Assembly (NCBI GenBank): GCA_009760855.2
Contig: WPIO01000049.1
Span: forward strand, 1,262,501 to 1,318,500
Direction of reading: 5' to 3'
Length of the DNA: 56,000 nt
DNA from: Cristatella mucedo
Lineage: Eukaryota; Bryozoa; Phylactolaemata; Cristatellidae
Shown here: positions 10,723 through 21,999 of the stretch, piece after piece
How positions within the stretch are numbered: the first letter of the stretch is position 1
How the letters are laid out: each line of letters begins with the position of its first letter
Made by a program: the position numbers and the translations under genes
Notes under the pieces: model-generated
What the model saw: only the letters and a program-made list of their open reading frames with translations
Database searches by the model: none
What the model was told of the DNA's origin: nothing

Positions 10723-12559
10723 CCTTGCTGCAGCAGCGGCGAGAGATGCAGGGAGCATCGTGCCGGTCGCGGTCGTCAAAGTAAAAGTAAAAACTAGGAA
10801 AGTACGAGGACATAATAGCTCGGACAGCCTGCGCTGCCGGATGCGCAGGCTGTCCATCCGAGCGGACGGCGGCGCAGAGCTTTGAACGATAGAGCAGCTA
10901 GAGCTGCTGCCGCCACCGCTGCCGCCGCCGCCCGCCGATTATCCGGTCCGCCGGCAGGGCGACTCGCCGATCCGATGGATCGCGGCGGCGCCGCTCGCCG
11001 CGGCTCGGTGGCTCCGTGGCCCCGGCCGGGCGTAGCTTGCACCGGTACCGGCGGAGCCCCGCCTCAAGCATGGTGGCCGTGGCGGCTTGGCGGGCCAGGC
11101 GAACTGGCCGAGCCCTCGAAGGAGGTCGAGCCGGCGAAGCTGGCATTTCCTCCTGCTCCTCCTCCTCCTCCTGCTCCTCCGTCGCTCACAGGCAGCGCAG
11201 GTCGCGGCTGCGTGCCGAGAGCAGCGGAAATGAAAGAAAGCGATTTCATCGGCAGCGCGCTCTCGCTCGCTCGCCGAGTCGCACGGCAGAAGCAGACGCA
11301 CGCTCGCACGCACGCGCGTGCGTTTCGTGCGCAGCCTCTCTGCGCGGCGATGCGGCTGCAAGGCTGGGAGGTTCCGCTCGGCGCCAACTTGGGAGTCGGC
11401 GCTGCAGCTGCAGCGGGGGCGGTCGACTCGCAGACTTTTCCTGCCGCTCTTCCCGTCGGCCTAGCGCGGGCGAGCGGACGGCGCTAGCGACTTGAGCGTC
11501 CATTCCGGAGCGCCGCGGCTGGCTCGCTACAGCGCCGCTCGTCGCATCTCTTCCGGTCTCGCTGCAGCGCGCGCGCGCGCGTGCGCGCACCAGTGAGCGC
11601 GGCGACGAGCGACCGTATCGATAAGCGTCGACGACGCCCGACAGAGAGCTCGCCGCCGCCCGCTCGCCGCCGCCGCCCGACTCGGTCGACTGCGAGAAGC
11701 TCTTTCGTATCCGCCAATAAAAGTGCAGAGAGAGCCACGAGCCGCGACAGTGAGGAGCGGAGCGATCGCGCGCGGCGATCGCTCCGCCCGGCAACTCCCG
11801 CTGCGGCAACTCCCGGCCGCCGCCCAGCGCGGCCGCGGCCGTTGGCCGAGATGAGCGCCAGCCCGGATTCACAGCGAGCCGCTGCCGCCGCCGCCGGACA
11901 ATCGTCAGCGTTGTCAGTGAGCGCCGCAAAGCAGGCCGCCGCCGCAACTTAAAGAGGCGGACGGCGAGTCGGCGGATGCATTTCAACAGCGCCTCCTTTG
12001 TTCGCCAATCGGCGATCGCGGCGCGGCCACGCCGAGCGCGGCGCTTCCGGCTATTAGCCGGTCACGCCCCAGGCCGGCGTTACTCGCGTTTCCGAGCCGT
12101 CATCGGTCGCTGCGGCCGCTAGCGGTCGGTGGCGCGCGGACGCGTGCGGAGAGAGCGGAAGGAGCGCGTGCGCGAACTCCTACTGCAACGCGGCGTTCGT
12201 CGACAGACAGACCGCGTCGGACCGACCCTCTACAGCTGCCGCTGGCGGCGTCGACTTGCTGAGCGGATATCGCCGCGGCCGGTCCGCGACGCAGCCGCCG
12301 CAGCGGCTCTTTGCGCAGGCGTGGACGCGCGCTGCGAACGTGCTCCGGGATTTAGCGGCTGCCGCCGCAGACGCTGCCCCTGTGAATCGTCTGCACCCTG
12401 CGACGCCGCCGAAGAGGCACGTACCTTCCCGCTCGACGACGTCTCCGAGGATGCTGCGTTTAAGCTCGAGGTGGGAGGCTCGCTCCCGCGCCGCCCGCCA
12501 CCGCCGCAGGCTGGCCTCTCGCGGATGCAAGGTCGGGTCGGCGGCGGCGCTAGTCTTTC
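10723..12559 (+). promoter_or_regulatory. CpG-dense promoter-like region upstream of collagen IV exon 1
   Basis: This stretch is very GC- and CpG-rich, unlike the rest of the window, and ends at the signal-peptide exon. It contains CCAAT at 11714 (CGCCAATAAAAG) and at 12005 (CGCCAATCGG, a good NF-Y match), GC-box-like GGGGGCGG near 11415, a purine/pyrimidine-alternating GC run at 11566-11588 and a perfect 13-bp inverted repeat at 11757-11787. From established knowledge, type IV genes often share a CpG-rich bidirectional promoter. Long frames here look like by-products of GC richness. The transcription start is not determinable. Confidence 0.4.
11757..11787. repeat. Perfect 13-bp inverted repeat
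   Basis: The arms GCGGAGCGATCGC and GCGATCGCTCCGC are separated by 5 bases (GCGCG), about 0.8 kb upstream of exon 1. It could be a dimeric factor site or a stem in a 5' UTR. Confidence 0.85.
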
Positions 12560-12682
12560 TTGAGCGCGCGCTGCAAGGCCGCGGCGGCCGACGTGCGTTC
12601 GCTCGCTCGCTCTTGCAGCTCGCGGGCGCTGATTCTCGTTGCGGTCGTCTTTACGCACGTCGGCGTCGGCAAGGCGCAGCAG
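12560..12682 (+). CDS. COL4A: Collagen IV exon 1: signal-peptide exon, start codon unresolved
   Basis: The frame that joins exon 2 in phase 0 reads RALILVAVVFTHVGVGKAQQ just before the donor AG|GTAAGC (GT at 12683). The basic stretch, the hydrophobic core ALILVAVVF and the small residues GKA before QQ look like a secretory signal with cleavage near A/Q. The frame is open only from 12554, after an in-frame TAG at 12551, and contains no ATG. TTG at 12560 is the furthest near-cognate codon and is used here as a placeholder. Alternatives are an upstream ATG exon spliced to an acceptor such as CTCTTGCAG ending at 12618, or a base error. The donor, the phase match and the hydrophobicity support the exon; the 5' end is uncertain. 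Confidence 0.62.
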
Positions 12683-13874
12683 GTAAGCCCTCGAGAGCGC
12701 GCCTCGCTTTCGCCGCCGACGCGGTGCCCTCTTTCCTTGCGCGCGCGTACTTCGGCTAGCGCTAAGATTTGACTCGAAAGCCCGCCAGCCGAGTGCAGGC
12801 TGGAGAGCTAGTCCATCAGAGGCTGAACTGGGAGCTACCGACGTCCGGCCGGCTTGTGGCCAGGGACGGCGCGGGTTAGGCGGCCGTCGTGCGCGCGTTT
12901 CGTTTCGTTTTTATTGGCCGCCGACGCTCGAAGTCGCCCGCCACTGTCCGTCTGAGGTAGCCGCCTAGCTCGGCGCGCCGCCGCCGCAGCCGCCACCGCG
13001 GTCTGGGCGTCGTTGCGCCGACCCCTCCTTAATTGGCTGAGCAATGCAAGGTGCTCGCGCCTGTGAAGGCAGCTGTAAACGAGTCCGTTAAAGATCAGCG
13101 ATATAATTAGTTAGCCAAGGGGGGTGGGGAAGGTGGGTAGGCGGGGAGGGAGGGCGGCGAAATCGCGCACCGCCGTCAGCCGTCGGCGCTCGTCGGCGCT
13201 CGGGGCCGCGCGAAAAGCCGAGGGACGACCGAGGGACGCCGCCCATGCAGCAGCGGCCGCCGGCAACGCTCCGGCGTGAGCGTCTGGCGGCGGCCGGCGT
13301 GAGCAAGATTCACTTTGGGGGCGTACGGAGGAGAGGCGTACTCGATCGGGAGGGGCGGAGGGTAGACGGCAGTAGTACGGACGAGACGCGCTGGTCGCGA
13401 GATGGCGGCCAGTTCGTTCGCAACTCAGCTGGGCGGATCCGAAGGAGAAGAGCTTCCGCCGTCGCTACGTGTAGCCGTGGGGGGGGATGGGTGGCGAGGG
13501 GCAGCACTTCGGCTGGGCGTGCCAGCCTGCACTGGCTGCTACTTTTAAGGTTGTGTGACCGCTTAGCGAGGTCTCGCTGCTGCCCGCCTACCCGAGCTCC
13601 TTCGTTGGTTATGTTTATTGCTGATTGGTACAAGACTGCGGCACTACTTCTGTGTCAGTTAAAACCCTCATCCATGTGATAAACTGAGCTTGAGCTGACA
13701 ATTCATGACACACGATCTGGACGGCATACATCTTCAAAGCATCGACCGTCAAACGTTATCAAAGAGATCATAGCGTAGCAAAACGATGACCTCCGCAAAT
13801 TGTACTCCTTATCGGGAGTCGTGCCTGAAATTGCCTTACGTCGAAGCCATTTGCAGGTGTAGGCCTGCATCGAA

Positions 13875-14690
13875 ATTCTCTTCAAGGCACTTCACATTAA
13901 CCCCAAAGGAAGCACTATCGAATGGTTAGTGGTAGCGTGCTCGATGCACACACATGCCATGGTTAGAGGCGACATGCACAGGGTCATCATGCAAATATGG
14001 TCCGTGGCTACATCGACAGCGTTAGTAGGCACGAGCACAAAAAGGACGAATCACACGGGCTAAGTAAATGCTGAGATAAATAGGTGCGTTTTTAGCTTCA
14101 TTTTAAATGTCAAGTCAGCGGATGCTGTGGCTTCAGTCGGAAGTGAGTTCTAATCTTTAGGAGCATACGAACTAAAGGCAGAGTCTCCAAAGGATATGAG
14201 GTTCTTGCCAAGTGTAGGTAAACAATTTAATTCAAAAAGGCCGGTGTTACGATGTCTGGCCTGGTGGAAGAGTAGACCTGATAGGTTCGCTGGAGCAAAA
14301 GAATTATGGACCTGAAAGGGAGTGACAGAACCTTAAGGTGATGTGCTGCTTGACTGGGAGCCATTGCAGATTGGCGATTGGTGCGAGGTGGCAACTACGA
14401 CGCTCACAATGGACAGCCTGGCTGAGCAGTTTTGCACCAGCTGTAAGCACCAGTTTTGCACCAGCTTAAGCACCTAATTGCACACGCCGGTTGACCAACA
14501 GCAGTGAGTTACAGAAGTGGAGATGGGATGCTACAAATGCATGGACTAATTTAGATATAGTATTCCTGTCAAAGCAAGCACTAATTTTAGCAATGCTATG
14601 TAGCTGAAATGTAGGCAGACTTGACCGTGGAGCCAATGTGATCCTCTAATGAAAGGTCGATTTGGAACAGGACACCGTCTGAATCTTGGA
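13875..14690 (-). mobile_element. LINE-A fragment with reverse-transcriptase C-terminal remnants
   Basis: On the minus strand, decayed coding remnants read in order LEDHIGS..SAY, RNTISKLVHAFVASHLHFCN then SLL, and a degraded LHWLP-type region. A degraded 3' UTR follows. The H-x-x-x-x-S-x-L-x-x-C-N-S-L-L pattern belongs to L2/CR1-type reverse transcriptases. Stops and frameshifts show that the copy is dead. Confidence 0.75.
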
Positions 14691-14979
14691 CTGAAATTCA
14701 GGACAGAAATTCCTCCCGAGGGCACGCGCTGGCACTCCCCAAGCTGCTGCTACAGGCAGTTCTTGTTCATACACTCTTCTCACTGCCATGAGTATGTGCT
14801 TCGTTGAGTATGTCTTCGCGGTAACTGGTGTTTCGATGCACTCGGATCGATCTACTTCTCCGTTTTTAAATAATTCAGCGTTTTGCTCAAAAAATGAACT
14901 GCTAGAGCATTGCTTGTACACTCTGCTAGTGACTCAGCCGGCATGGTGGGCAGGGTTTACAGGCGATGTCACTGATGGT

Positions 14980-15099
14980 GGTCTCTCTCTCTCTTTCCCT
15001 CTCTCTCTGTGTCTCTCTCTGTCTGTCTGTCTGTCTCCCTCTCTCTGTCTGTCTCTGTCTGTCTCTCTGTCTGTCTCTCTCCCTCTCTCTCTCTGTGTC

Positions 15100-15150
<51 letters not shown>

Positions 15151-15163
15151 GTCTCTCTGTCTC

Positions 15164-15200
<37 letters not shown>

Positions 15201-15255
15201 GTCTCTCTGTCTCTCTGTCTCTCTCTCTGTCTCTCTCTCTCTGTCTCTCTCTCTG

Positions 15256-15289
<34 letters not shown>

Positions 15290-15298
15290 TCTCTCTGT
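14980..15298. repeat. (CT)n/(GTCT)n microsatellite block
   Basis: About 320 bases of polypyrimidine made of CT, TGTCT and GTCT units in intron 1. Long open frames here are artefacts of low complexity. Confidence 0.97.
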
Positions 15299-16159
15299 GC
15301 TACTCTGGTTAGATGCCACGGCTCTGAGTGCTTGCAGCTCTTAGAATCTTGGAACTTGTGCAGGTGGAGCATTGACACTCTCTCCTCTTGGAGGCTTGGC
15401 GCTTGAACTTGACGCAGCGAGCGTGGCAGCTTGAGGCTGGTACATATTTTCGGTCAGCCGAAGTGCAGGGACCTCATTGGCAGCCAGCGAGCACCCACAC
15501 CTACCCACAAGTGCACGAAACAGTAGCCCACAATTTGGCGTCGGCTTAACCCGGATCTTGGCGGAAGCAGCCAATTGCAGGAATGACGGAGGGCATTTTG
15601 GGAGTCAAGCCTGTCAGAGCAGCTTTCTTCAGGTCAGCGCATGGGGACTGTAGCTCGTTAGCACACCCCCCCCCTATGACCTTGAACACGAGCAATGCGT
15701 GCATGTGCTTTCGTATAAATATATCGAGGTGGGTGCGCTACCGATTCCGAAGTGTTTTAATTTTACTTATTTTAAATAAATCAGGGCCTTACACTTTAGT
15801 GCCCTGTGCGTTAAAGCGTTTAGTTGGTTAAAGCGGCTGAATTTCATTTGCCACAATGTGAAAGGATCAGGGATAAGTTGGTCTTTATTTCTTTACTCTA
15901 TTGTCAGGGCCAGTAAGGCATGCTGCAACGGCTAATTGCATTTATTGAACATTTCTGTTTTTTAGTGGATTTTAGCATCATACACATTCGAACCTATTTC
16001 ATTGGAGTCTTCATGTCTGCCTTTAGAGATATCAAATCAATGTATATAGACTCTAAATTAACTGAGGTCGGATAATTACCATCGCACGACCTTACGGTGC
16101 ACTGTAGCTAGCCGTGGAAGCAGCAGCAGCAGCAGCAGTGATAACATCGGCAGCAGAGG

Positions 16160-16282
16160 TAAATAAATATAAATTTAATTAATTTGCATAGCGCCCTAAG
16201 AGAAATTTATCTCTATTTAGGCGCTTCACATATGCCTCCGGGCTCGAGCCCACGACCTCAGCCAGATCTTGTTCGGGGCGAG
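16160..16282 (-). mobile_element. SINE-D copy (5' part incomplete)
   Basis: It has TTTGCATAGCGCCCTAAGAG, ATCTCTATTTAGGCGCTTCA, then GGGCTCGAGCCC (B-box-like) and CAGCCAGATCTTGTTCGGGG. Read on the minus strand, this is a tRNA-like head followed by a LINE-A-like tail. Confidence 0.75.
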
Positions 16283-16805
16283 GTAGCTGCAGCAGCAGCA
16301 GTAGCAAAGAGCAGTGCAGTTATTAGTAGTTTAGACTCATTGCACATAGCTGTTCAACTTCCTGCTGTCTTCTTGTCAGAAGCAGATGTCGCCAGCTTGC
16401 GGTGCAGAGCTGCCTCGGTGGCCAACTGGTTTGTATATAGGTTCTCGGTTCAGAGGTTCAGAGTGATTCGAACCTTTACACTGAACATGCTGCTGTGTTT
16501 GATGCTCTATCGACCTCTACATACCAAGACGAAGAATGCTTGTTTGCTGTGTCCACGTGACAGTTGGCTCTGCTTGGCCGATGAGGGAGCGCGTGGCCAC
16601 TCTCCGAAGGAGGCTGCCTCGAGAATTCAGTTTCAGCAGGTTTCAGGGTCACAGGGCACAGGAAGCACCCTACCGAACTAGTTATTCTTTTCAGCAGCCA
16701 GGCACTTGGGAACCTTGGCTCTGCATGAACTGCTTCGTCTCGTGTCACCTAAGAAGTGCAGATCAGATGAAGAAAGGGGACACGTTACGAAGCAGTGCAT
16801 GCAGC

Positions 16806-16812
<7 letters not shown>

Positions 16813-16876
<64 letters not shown>
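16813..16876. repeat. (AC)n(AT)n microsatellite
   Basis: An ACAC run followed by an ATAT run in intron 1. Confidence 0.95.
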
Positions 16877-16878
<2 letters not shown>

Positions 16879-17639
16879 TCAGCGGCAACTTTTTAATCTC
16901 ACTCCTAATGCTAATGTGAATCCGTTTGCTTATCCGATTCCAGCCCACGCTGCTCAGTCTGCCACGACTTTTGCTTCGCTCAGTGTCAAAGCTCAAACCT
17001 CTCGAATCTCGTAATTGAAAAGAAGTCAGCAACTGCTTGCTTGAGTCAAAGTCAAAATCGCTCTCCATCCTCTGCGGTCAGTCAGCAAGGAATTCGGAAG
17101 CATCTCGAAAGACTTCAGATCTACGACAATCAAAGGCGGGGGGGGGGGGGCAGAGGGGGCAGGAAGAGGGCTCTCGCGAGCGGCTAACCACTGCGTTGGC
17201 ACCGCGAAATCCCTGCCCCTTCAATGCGAGTAGCAGTCGGTGTGACAGGCACGCGCGCGAATCTAGCATCCAGAATAATGATAAAGTCACCGTACAGCAG
17301 GAGGTGCTGCTGCTGCTGCCCCAGCAGCAGCAGCACCCGACGAGCCTCGAGCCTGGTTGCTCAGCAGAACGTTGGCACGTCAGAATGGCAATTAGCTTGT
17401 ATCGCTTAGGAGAACTCTCGTTCTGCTCGCGCCCTCTGACCTCTTCGTCGGCGTCGTCGTCGTTCTCCTTCTCATTCTCCTCTGCTTCTGCACTCGGATC
17501 CTTGACAAGTTATATTGGCGTGCATTATACAGCTACACTGTTACACGACTATACAGTTATACTGCTTTGAAGTTATAATGCTATACAGTGATACTGTTTA
17601 TTCAGTTATACATTTATGCAAGCTAAACCCTCTTCCGTA

Positions 17640-17775
17640 GGATCCAGCCGTTAATGTGCTCGCCCCGACCAAGGTCTGGCTGATGTCGTGGGCTCGAGCC
17701 CAGAGGCATGTGTGAAGCGCCTGAAAAGAGATTAAGTTCTCTTACAGTGCTATGCGAATGAATTACATTTATTAT
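17640..17775 (+). mobile_element. SINE-D copy
   Basis: In forward orientation: TTAATGTGCTCGCCCCGACC, GTCGTGGGCTCGAGCCC (B box), GTGAAGCGCCTGAAAAGAGA, TTAAGTTCTCTTACAGTGCT, then the ATGAATTACATTTATT tail. Confidence 0.78.
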
Positions 17776-18584
17776 TTATATAGGATCTAGCTCGTGTGCA
17801 AGCGGTCTGTCCTTGACGAAACGATCAACGTGGACAGTCAACCATTCACGTTCGCACTCGCATTCACTCAAATGTACTCTTAGCATGCAAGTCTTCATTG
17901 GCAGCTAGGAAACTGCCGAAGCAACTCAGTGTCAGTCACTTGGCCAATCAGTCAGTGTGAGTGCTCCACGATGGAAAGACATCTGCTGCAATTTCCGCTG
18001 GGTTGGCCCGAAGCCGTGCCCGAGTCGAGCATCATCGAGCTGCACGGAAGAACGTCGCCTCGTCGCCTTTACGACCTGAAATTATTGTTATATTGCAGCA
18101 TGTGCCACCCCCATCGGAACTAGGTCAAGCCTTGAGACTCTGATTTTTGCTCGATCGCCGGAAGCACGTGACTTTACAACCTGACGCTATTGTTATATTG
18201 CAGCATGTGCCGGATCTAGGTCGAGCCTTTTGAGACCCTTTGATTTACGCTTGATTGATGGGATGCTGGATTGTAATTGATGCGAAGATTTTAAAAGGCT
18301 GAATATGACCCGACATATTGTGAGCTCATCTTTTACTGCCAAGAACTGCGTGCAAGGAAATAGAACGAGACGACTGAGACCCCATTCATTGGTGGGCCTT
18401 ACCACCAGGTCACCTTAGCACCGGGAGAAGCAGCTTCGAGGTTTTTTTTTATTGGCATATCAGTTGGAACCTTACTAGAACCTAGGCAATCGCTGCCGTT
18501 CAGGGGCGATGAAGGAAGAGTGGCTGGGGGCAGCTCCTGGCTGTGGGCTTGCCTGTGCTCGAGCATTCGGGTATAAATAAATAA

Positions 18585-18750
18585 ATCCTAGCTGATTAAA
18601 CAGCCTCTTTTGTATAGCGACAGAAGAGCCTTTACGGCTATCACCGCTTGTAGTGGCGATACAGAATCGCCCACCACAGGAATCGAACCCACGACCTCGG
18701 GGCCGAGGTCGTGAAAAGCAACCGCCTTACCTAGTGTGCCATCACGGCAG
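18585..18750 (-). mobile_element. SINE-C copy
   Basis: A good minus-strand copy. The B-box complement GGAATCGAACCCACGAC, the inverted body CTATCACCGCTTGTAGTGGC and the head complement CCTTACCTAGTGTGCCATCA are all intact. Confidence 0.82.
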
Positions 18751-19554
18751 GTATTGAAGGGAAAACTCTAATGTACGGCAGTGCGTGCAACGTTTGACTG
18801 CATAACACGAGATCAGCTACTATGTTTTCCCGAAAAAGTCCACTGGTTATACCTGCATACACTCCCTATAACCTACATACATACTGCTGTTGGGTGAAAC
18901 AGCCCCATCCCCCGAAGCAATCTATCCCCACTCCTTCAACCCTCCTTCCCCTTCCCACCCCCGAGAAGTCACATCGTACTCCATCACCAACCCACCCATC
19001 CTCCTAGAGCATCGGTAGAGAGCCAGCTTAAAGATCGCAGAAGGATCTCGACAGGCTAGCCGGTCTGGCTAGCCGGTCGGCTTTATTGAATTTGGTGGAG
19101 CCTTAGCATAGCAAACAGCAGCCGGTGAAAAGAAAACAATTTGGCCCCGACTAGCTGAGTGCTATGACCGCTTAAAAAAAATCGCCGAGCCGGCCACCAT
19201 TAGCTGCAGCAATGCTAATAAAATGGCCAATTACAACCAATTCGGATAGCAGACGGCCATCTCGGGGTGTTTATATGCATGGCAGGTCTGGATTAGCCAC
19301 AGCCGGGCATCTGTCGAACGCTGTTCGAGCAGCAGCAGCCGGCCCGAGGCAGCTGAGCCTGTGAGCTGAGCACGTGTCACGCTGGGTCCCAGCGAGCAGG
19401 ACAAGAGCCAGCCATGCGTTACGCAAGAAGCGTTGGCTCGACCGAGCTTTGCAGCACCCTGGCTTGCACAGATGAGTAATGTGTTCGCTCTTGACGAGGA
19501 GGGCTTCGGTTTCGAGCTTCGGGTGGTTTCGAATCGTGCAGTATTCGAGTCCTT

Positions 19555-19640
19555 CATTGGCCACTGCAAGCGGTGGCGATAGGATAGCAGCGAAGGCTCC
19601 CCTGCCACTATATAATGGAGGCTCTTCGATCAGCTAGCCT
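19555..19640 (+). mobile_element. SINE-C 3' fragment
   Basis: It contains GGCCACTGCAAGCGGTGGCG, then GAAGGCTCCCCTGCCACTAT and GAGGCTCTTCGATCAGCTAG; only the body and tail remain. Confidence 0.65.
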
Positions 19641-20755
19641 TTTTTTCCTAAAGTCGATCTTTTAGTAATTGCATGTCTCAAAAGCACCCGCTCGAGTTCT
19701 AGCAAAGGATGCGAACTGGTCTGGAGACGTTTTTGGCGGAGCCAGCAATGGTCATGCTCCAGCGGTCCGGCCCTGTCAAATGCCTCTCTGCAGCCAGCTA
19801 GGCATTTGAACGAAATCTATAGAACATAGAGCTCGCGTCCCAGCTGCTTGAAATGAAATCGGCTCTTGCATCGACGGCAGAGCCACACTTGGCGAGCAGT
19901 ACTCTCCGAATAGTTAATTTCGTTGCCAAAAGTTTGTCGGAGCTGCTTGCTCCGAACCCCCATCGGTCCTCTCATCAAGCTCCTCCCCCGAATGCTGGTC
20001 ATCGGCTGCTGAGCATAATATGTAGCTCAAGCTTTGGGGTTCCCTTCAAAGCAACTGTAGAGCAAGTATCCTGTAGCAGCTAACTAACTAATAATAATAA
20101 TAATGATACATTTCATAAACTAGCCTTGCTAGAATAGCTTCGGCAATGTGACACCACCTTTATTTCGCAATGAAAGATGATAGAGTGTGCTGCATTCTGT
20201 TTGCAACTGCAAAGTAAGTCCAATCTCAGCGTGGCAAGAAAGTGAGCTTAGCCGATCCAGCAGTCCTGCGGTAGCAGAAGAGCCTTCTTGGCAATCAATC
20301 GCCTTACTGACAGGGATGGGGAGGATTAATAGAGAACTGCCAACCGAAGGACAGAAAACGGCTACCTGAATGGCCAGGTGACAGGGACTCCGCACCTTGG
20401 GCTAGCACCCGGTAGGCTCGCTTGGGTCAGCGAGTCGGAATCGCTCATGGAAGCGCTCTTCTGCTGAGTCGCGCCACTGCTGTCACTGAAGAACGCTGCA
20501 GCAGCCACAGGCAGAGCTGCCGAGCTGCTGCCTGTGGCTGCACTGGTCGCTCTCCCTTCACTTCACAGCTGCTTAGTTCTGGCCGTCGCGGTGTCATCCC
20601 CCCCCCCCCCCCCGCCTCCGTGGTCAGCCGAGACGAGCACGTGTACAGCAAGCATATGGCTCGGCTGGGCCTTATTTGCCCAATTATATTTGCCTTGTTT
20701 TGCTGAGAGTGCGGTGAACCGATGCACACTATTCTTCTTCTTTTTCTTCCTGCAG

Positions 20756-20821
20756 GACGAGTCGCTGTGCTCGAAGGACTGCACTACTGGCTGCCGGTGC
20801 ATGGCTGCCAAGGGCGATCGG
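20756..20821 (+). CDS. COL4A: Collagen IV exon 2: 7S N-terminal cysteine cluster
   Basis: This 66-bp exon has the acceptor TTCCTGCAG and the donor CGG|GTAAGC, with phase 0 at both ends. It encodes 22 residues, DESLCSKDCTTGCRCMAAKG then DR, which run directly into Gly of exon 3. The Cx3Cx3CxC cluster followed by a first short Gly triplet is the hallmark of the type IV 7S domain, where these cysteines and nearby lysines cross-link four molecules. The acceptor has a strong pyrimidine tract (TTCTTCTTCTTTTTCTTCC). Because both ends are phase 0, skipping this exon would keep frame but remove all four cysteines. Confidence 0.95.
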
Positions 20822-21350
20822 GTAAGCAGAGCTTCGATCGCTGCTCAGAATGCCCTGCTGCTGCTGTATTCTCCTGACCTCCATTCAGGCGCTTCACACA
20901 GTCCTTGAGTCCGAGACCTCGGTCGTCCGAGGCAAGCACCTTGAGCCCTGAGCAATACCGTTGTGGCACGGATGCGCGACTGATGCTCGGTGGCTCCTCT
21001 CCGTGCAAGCTGTGCATTGCATGCACGGCTTGCATGCCGTTCACGGTTTGGGCCGATTCTGTGAGCCGGTAGGCCGCCGACCCAAAGGTGGCTAACTCTC
21101 CTCAAACCGATTTATTCAGTTCGTTAATAGCGATGGAAGCAGTTGTGAGGGACATTTTTTGGCAGACAGTTGTGATGGACATGGCGAATTTTTTAACCTA
21201 AAAGCCTGCCATGCATGATGACTAGGCATGAGCTGGTGATCCAGTCAGCTGCCTTTCAGCTCCGGAGCTGACACAGTGGCTTGAGCAGAGCTCAGCTTTA
21301 GCGAAGAGCATTGGAATAGGGGTCAAGAGTTCGCTGAAGTGAGGCCAAGT

Positions 21351-21351
<1 letters not shown>

Positions 21352-21445
<94 letters not shown>

Positions 21446-21565
21446 CAGAGACAGAGAGAGACAGAGAGACAGAGACAGAGGCAGAGATAGAGACAGAGAG
21501 AGAAAGAGAGAGAGAGAGAGACAGAGACAGAGAGAGACAGAGAGACAGGGACAGAGGCAGAGACG

Positions 21566-21623
<58 letters not shown>

Positions 21624-21625
21624 AT
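21352..21625. repeat. (GA)n/(GACAGA)n microsatellite
   Basis: A purine block of about 270 bases in intron 2; the centre is GACAGA-rich and the edges are pure GA. Confidence 0.97.
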
Positions 21626-21736
21626 ACGATATTTGTAGAGTGTCATAGAGTAACTAAATCCCTCTTTATGGACTTTTCAGGCGAAGAGAGAGTAAGTGAA
21701 AGGAGAGAAAAGTTGCAAAGCAGAGGGAAAGAGGAA

Positions 21737-21738
<2 letters not shown>

Positions 21739-21805
<67 letters not shown>
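21739..21805. repeat. (GA)n microsatellite
   Basis: A second pure GA run, about 115 bases after the first. Confidence 0.96.
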
Positions 21806-21807
<2 letters not shown>

Positions 21808-21999
21808 GTAGGGAGTGAGAGATAGAGAGATTGATACTTACATAGAAAAATGGAGACATGGATGAATAGTAATTAGATGTATTGATAAACAGAGCAAATA
21901 GGGTTGAGAGCAAAACAGAGAGACAGAGACAGAGGTCAACAGCAATTGAGTGAAGGGGAGAGAGGACACGAGAAAGGACGAGGGAAAGACAGAAAGAAA

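Larger units (their letters stand above)
12683..20755 (+). other. COL4A: Collagen IV intron 1 (8.1 kb)
   Basis: It runs from GTAAGC to TTCCTGCAG. It holds a LINE-A fragment, SINE-C and SINE-D copies, a CT/TGTC block at 14980-15298, AC/AT repeats and an irregular TACAGTTATAC repeat at 17520-17610. No Gly-X-Y exon or second gene is seen. The first kilobase keeps the CpG-rich character of the promoter region. Confidence 0.8.

Noticed and set aside
11246-11986. 246-codon minus-strand frame in the CpG region, considered as a head-to-head partner exon
   Set aside because: No signal-peptide hydrophobic core, no 7S cysteines and no Gly-X-Y; it looks like GC-rich noise.
10723-12559. CRISPR array, operon or bacterial features
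   Set aside because: Nothing prokaryotic is present; spliced collagen exons, LINEs and SINEs show an animal genome.
12256-12759. 167-codon plus-strand frame overlapping exon 1 in another frame
   Set aside because: It would not join exon 2 in phase at the 12683 donor and lacks a signal-like core; the RALILVAVVF frame fits both.
14788-15406. Ser/Leu-rich and Arg/Glu-rich frames over CT/GA repeats (also 21323-21646, 31539-31868, 40622-41242, 54603-55333)
   Set aside because: Translations of dinucleotide and tetranucleotide repeats; low complexity, not genes.
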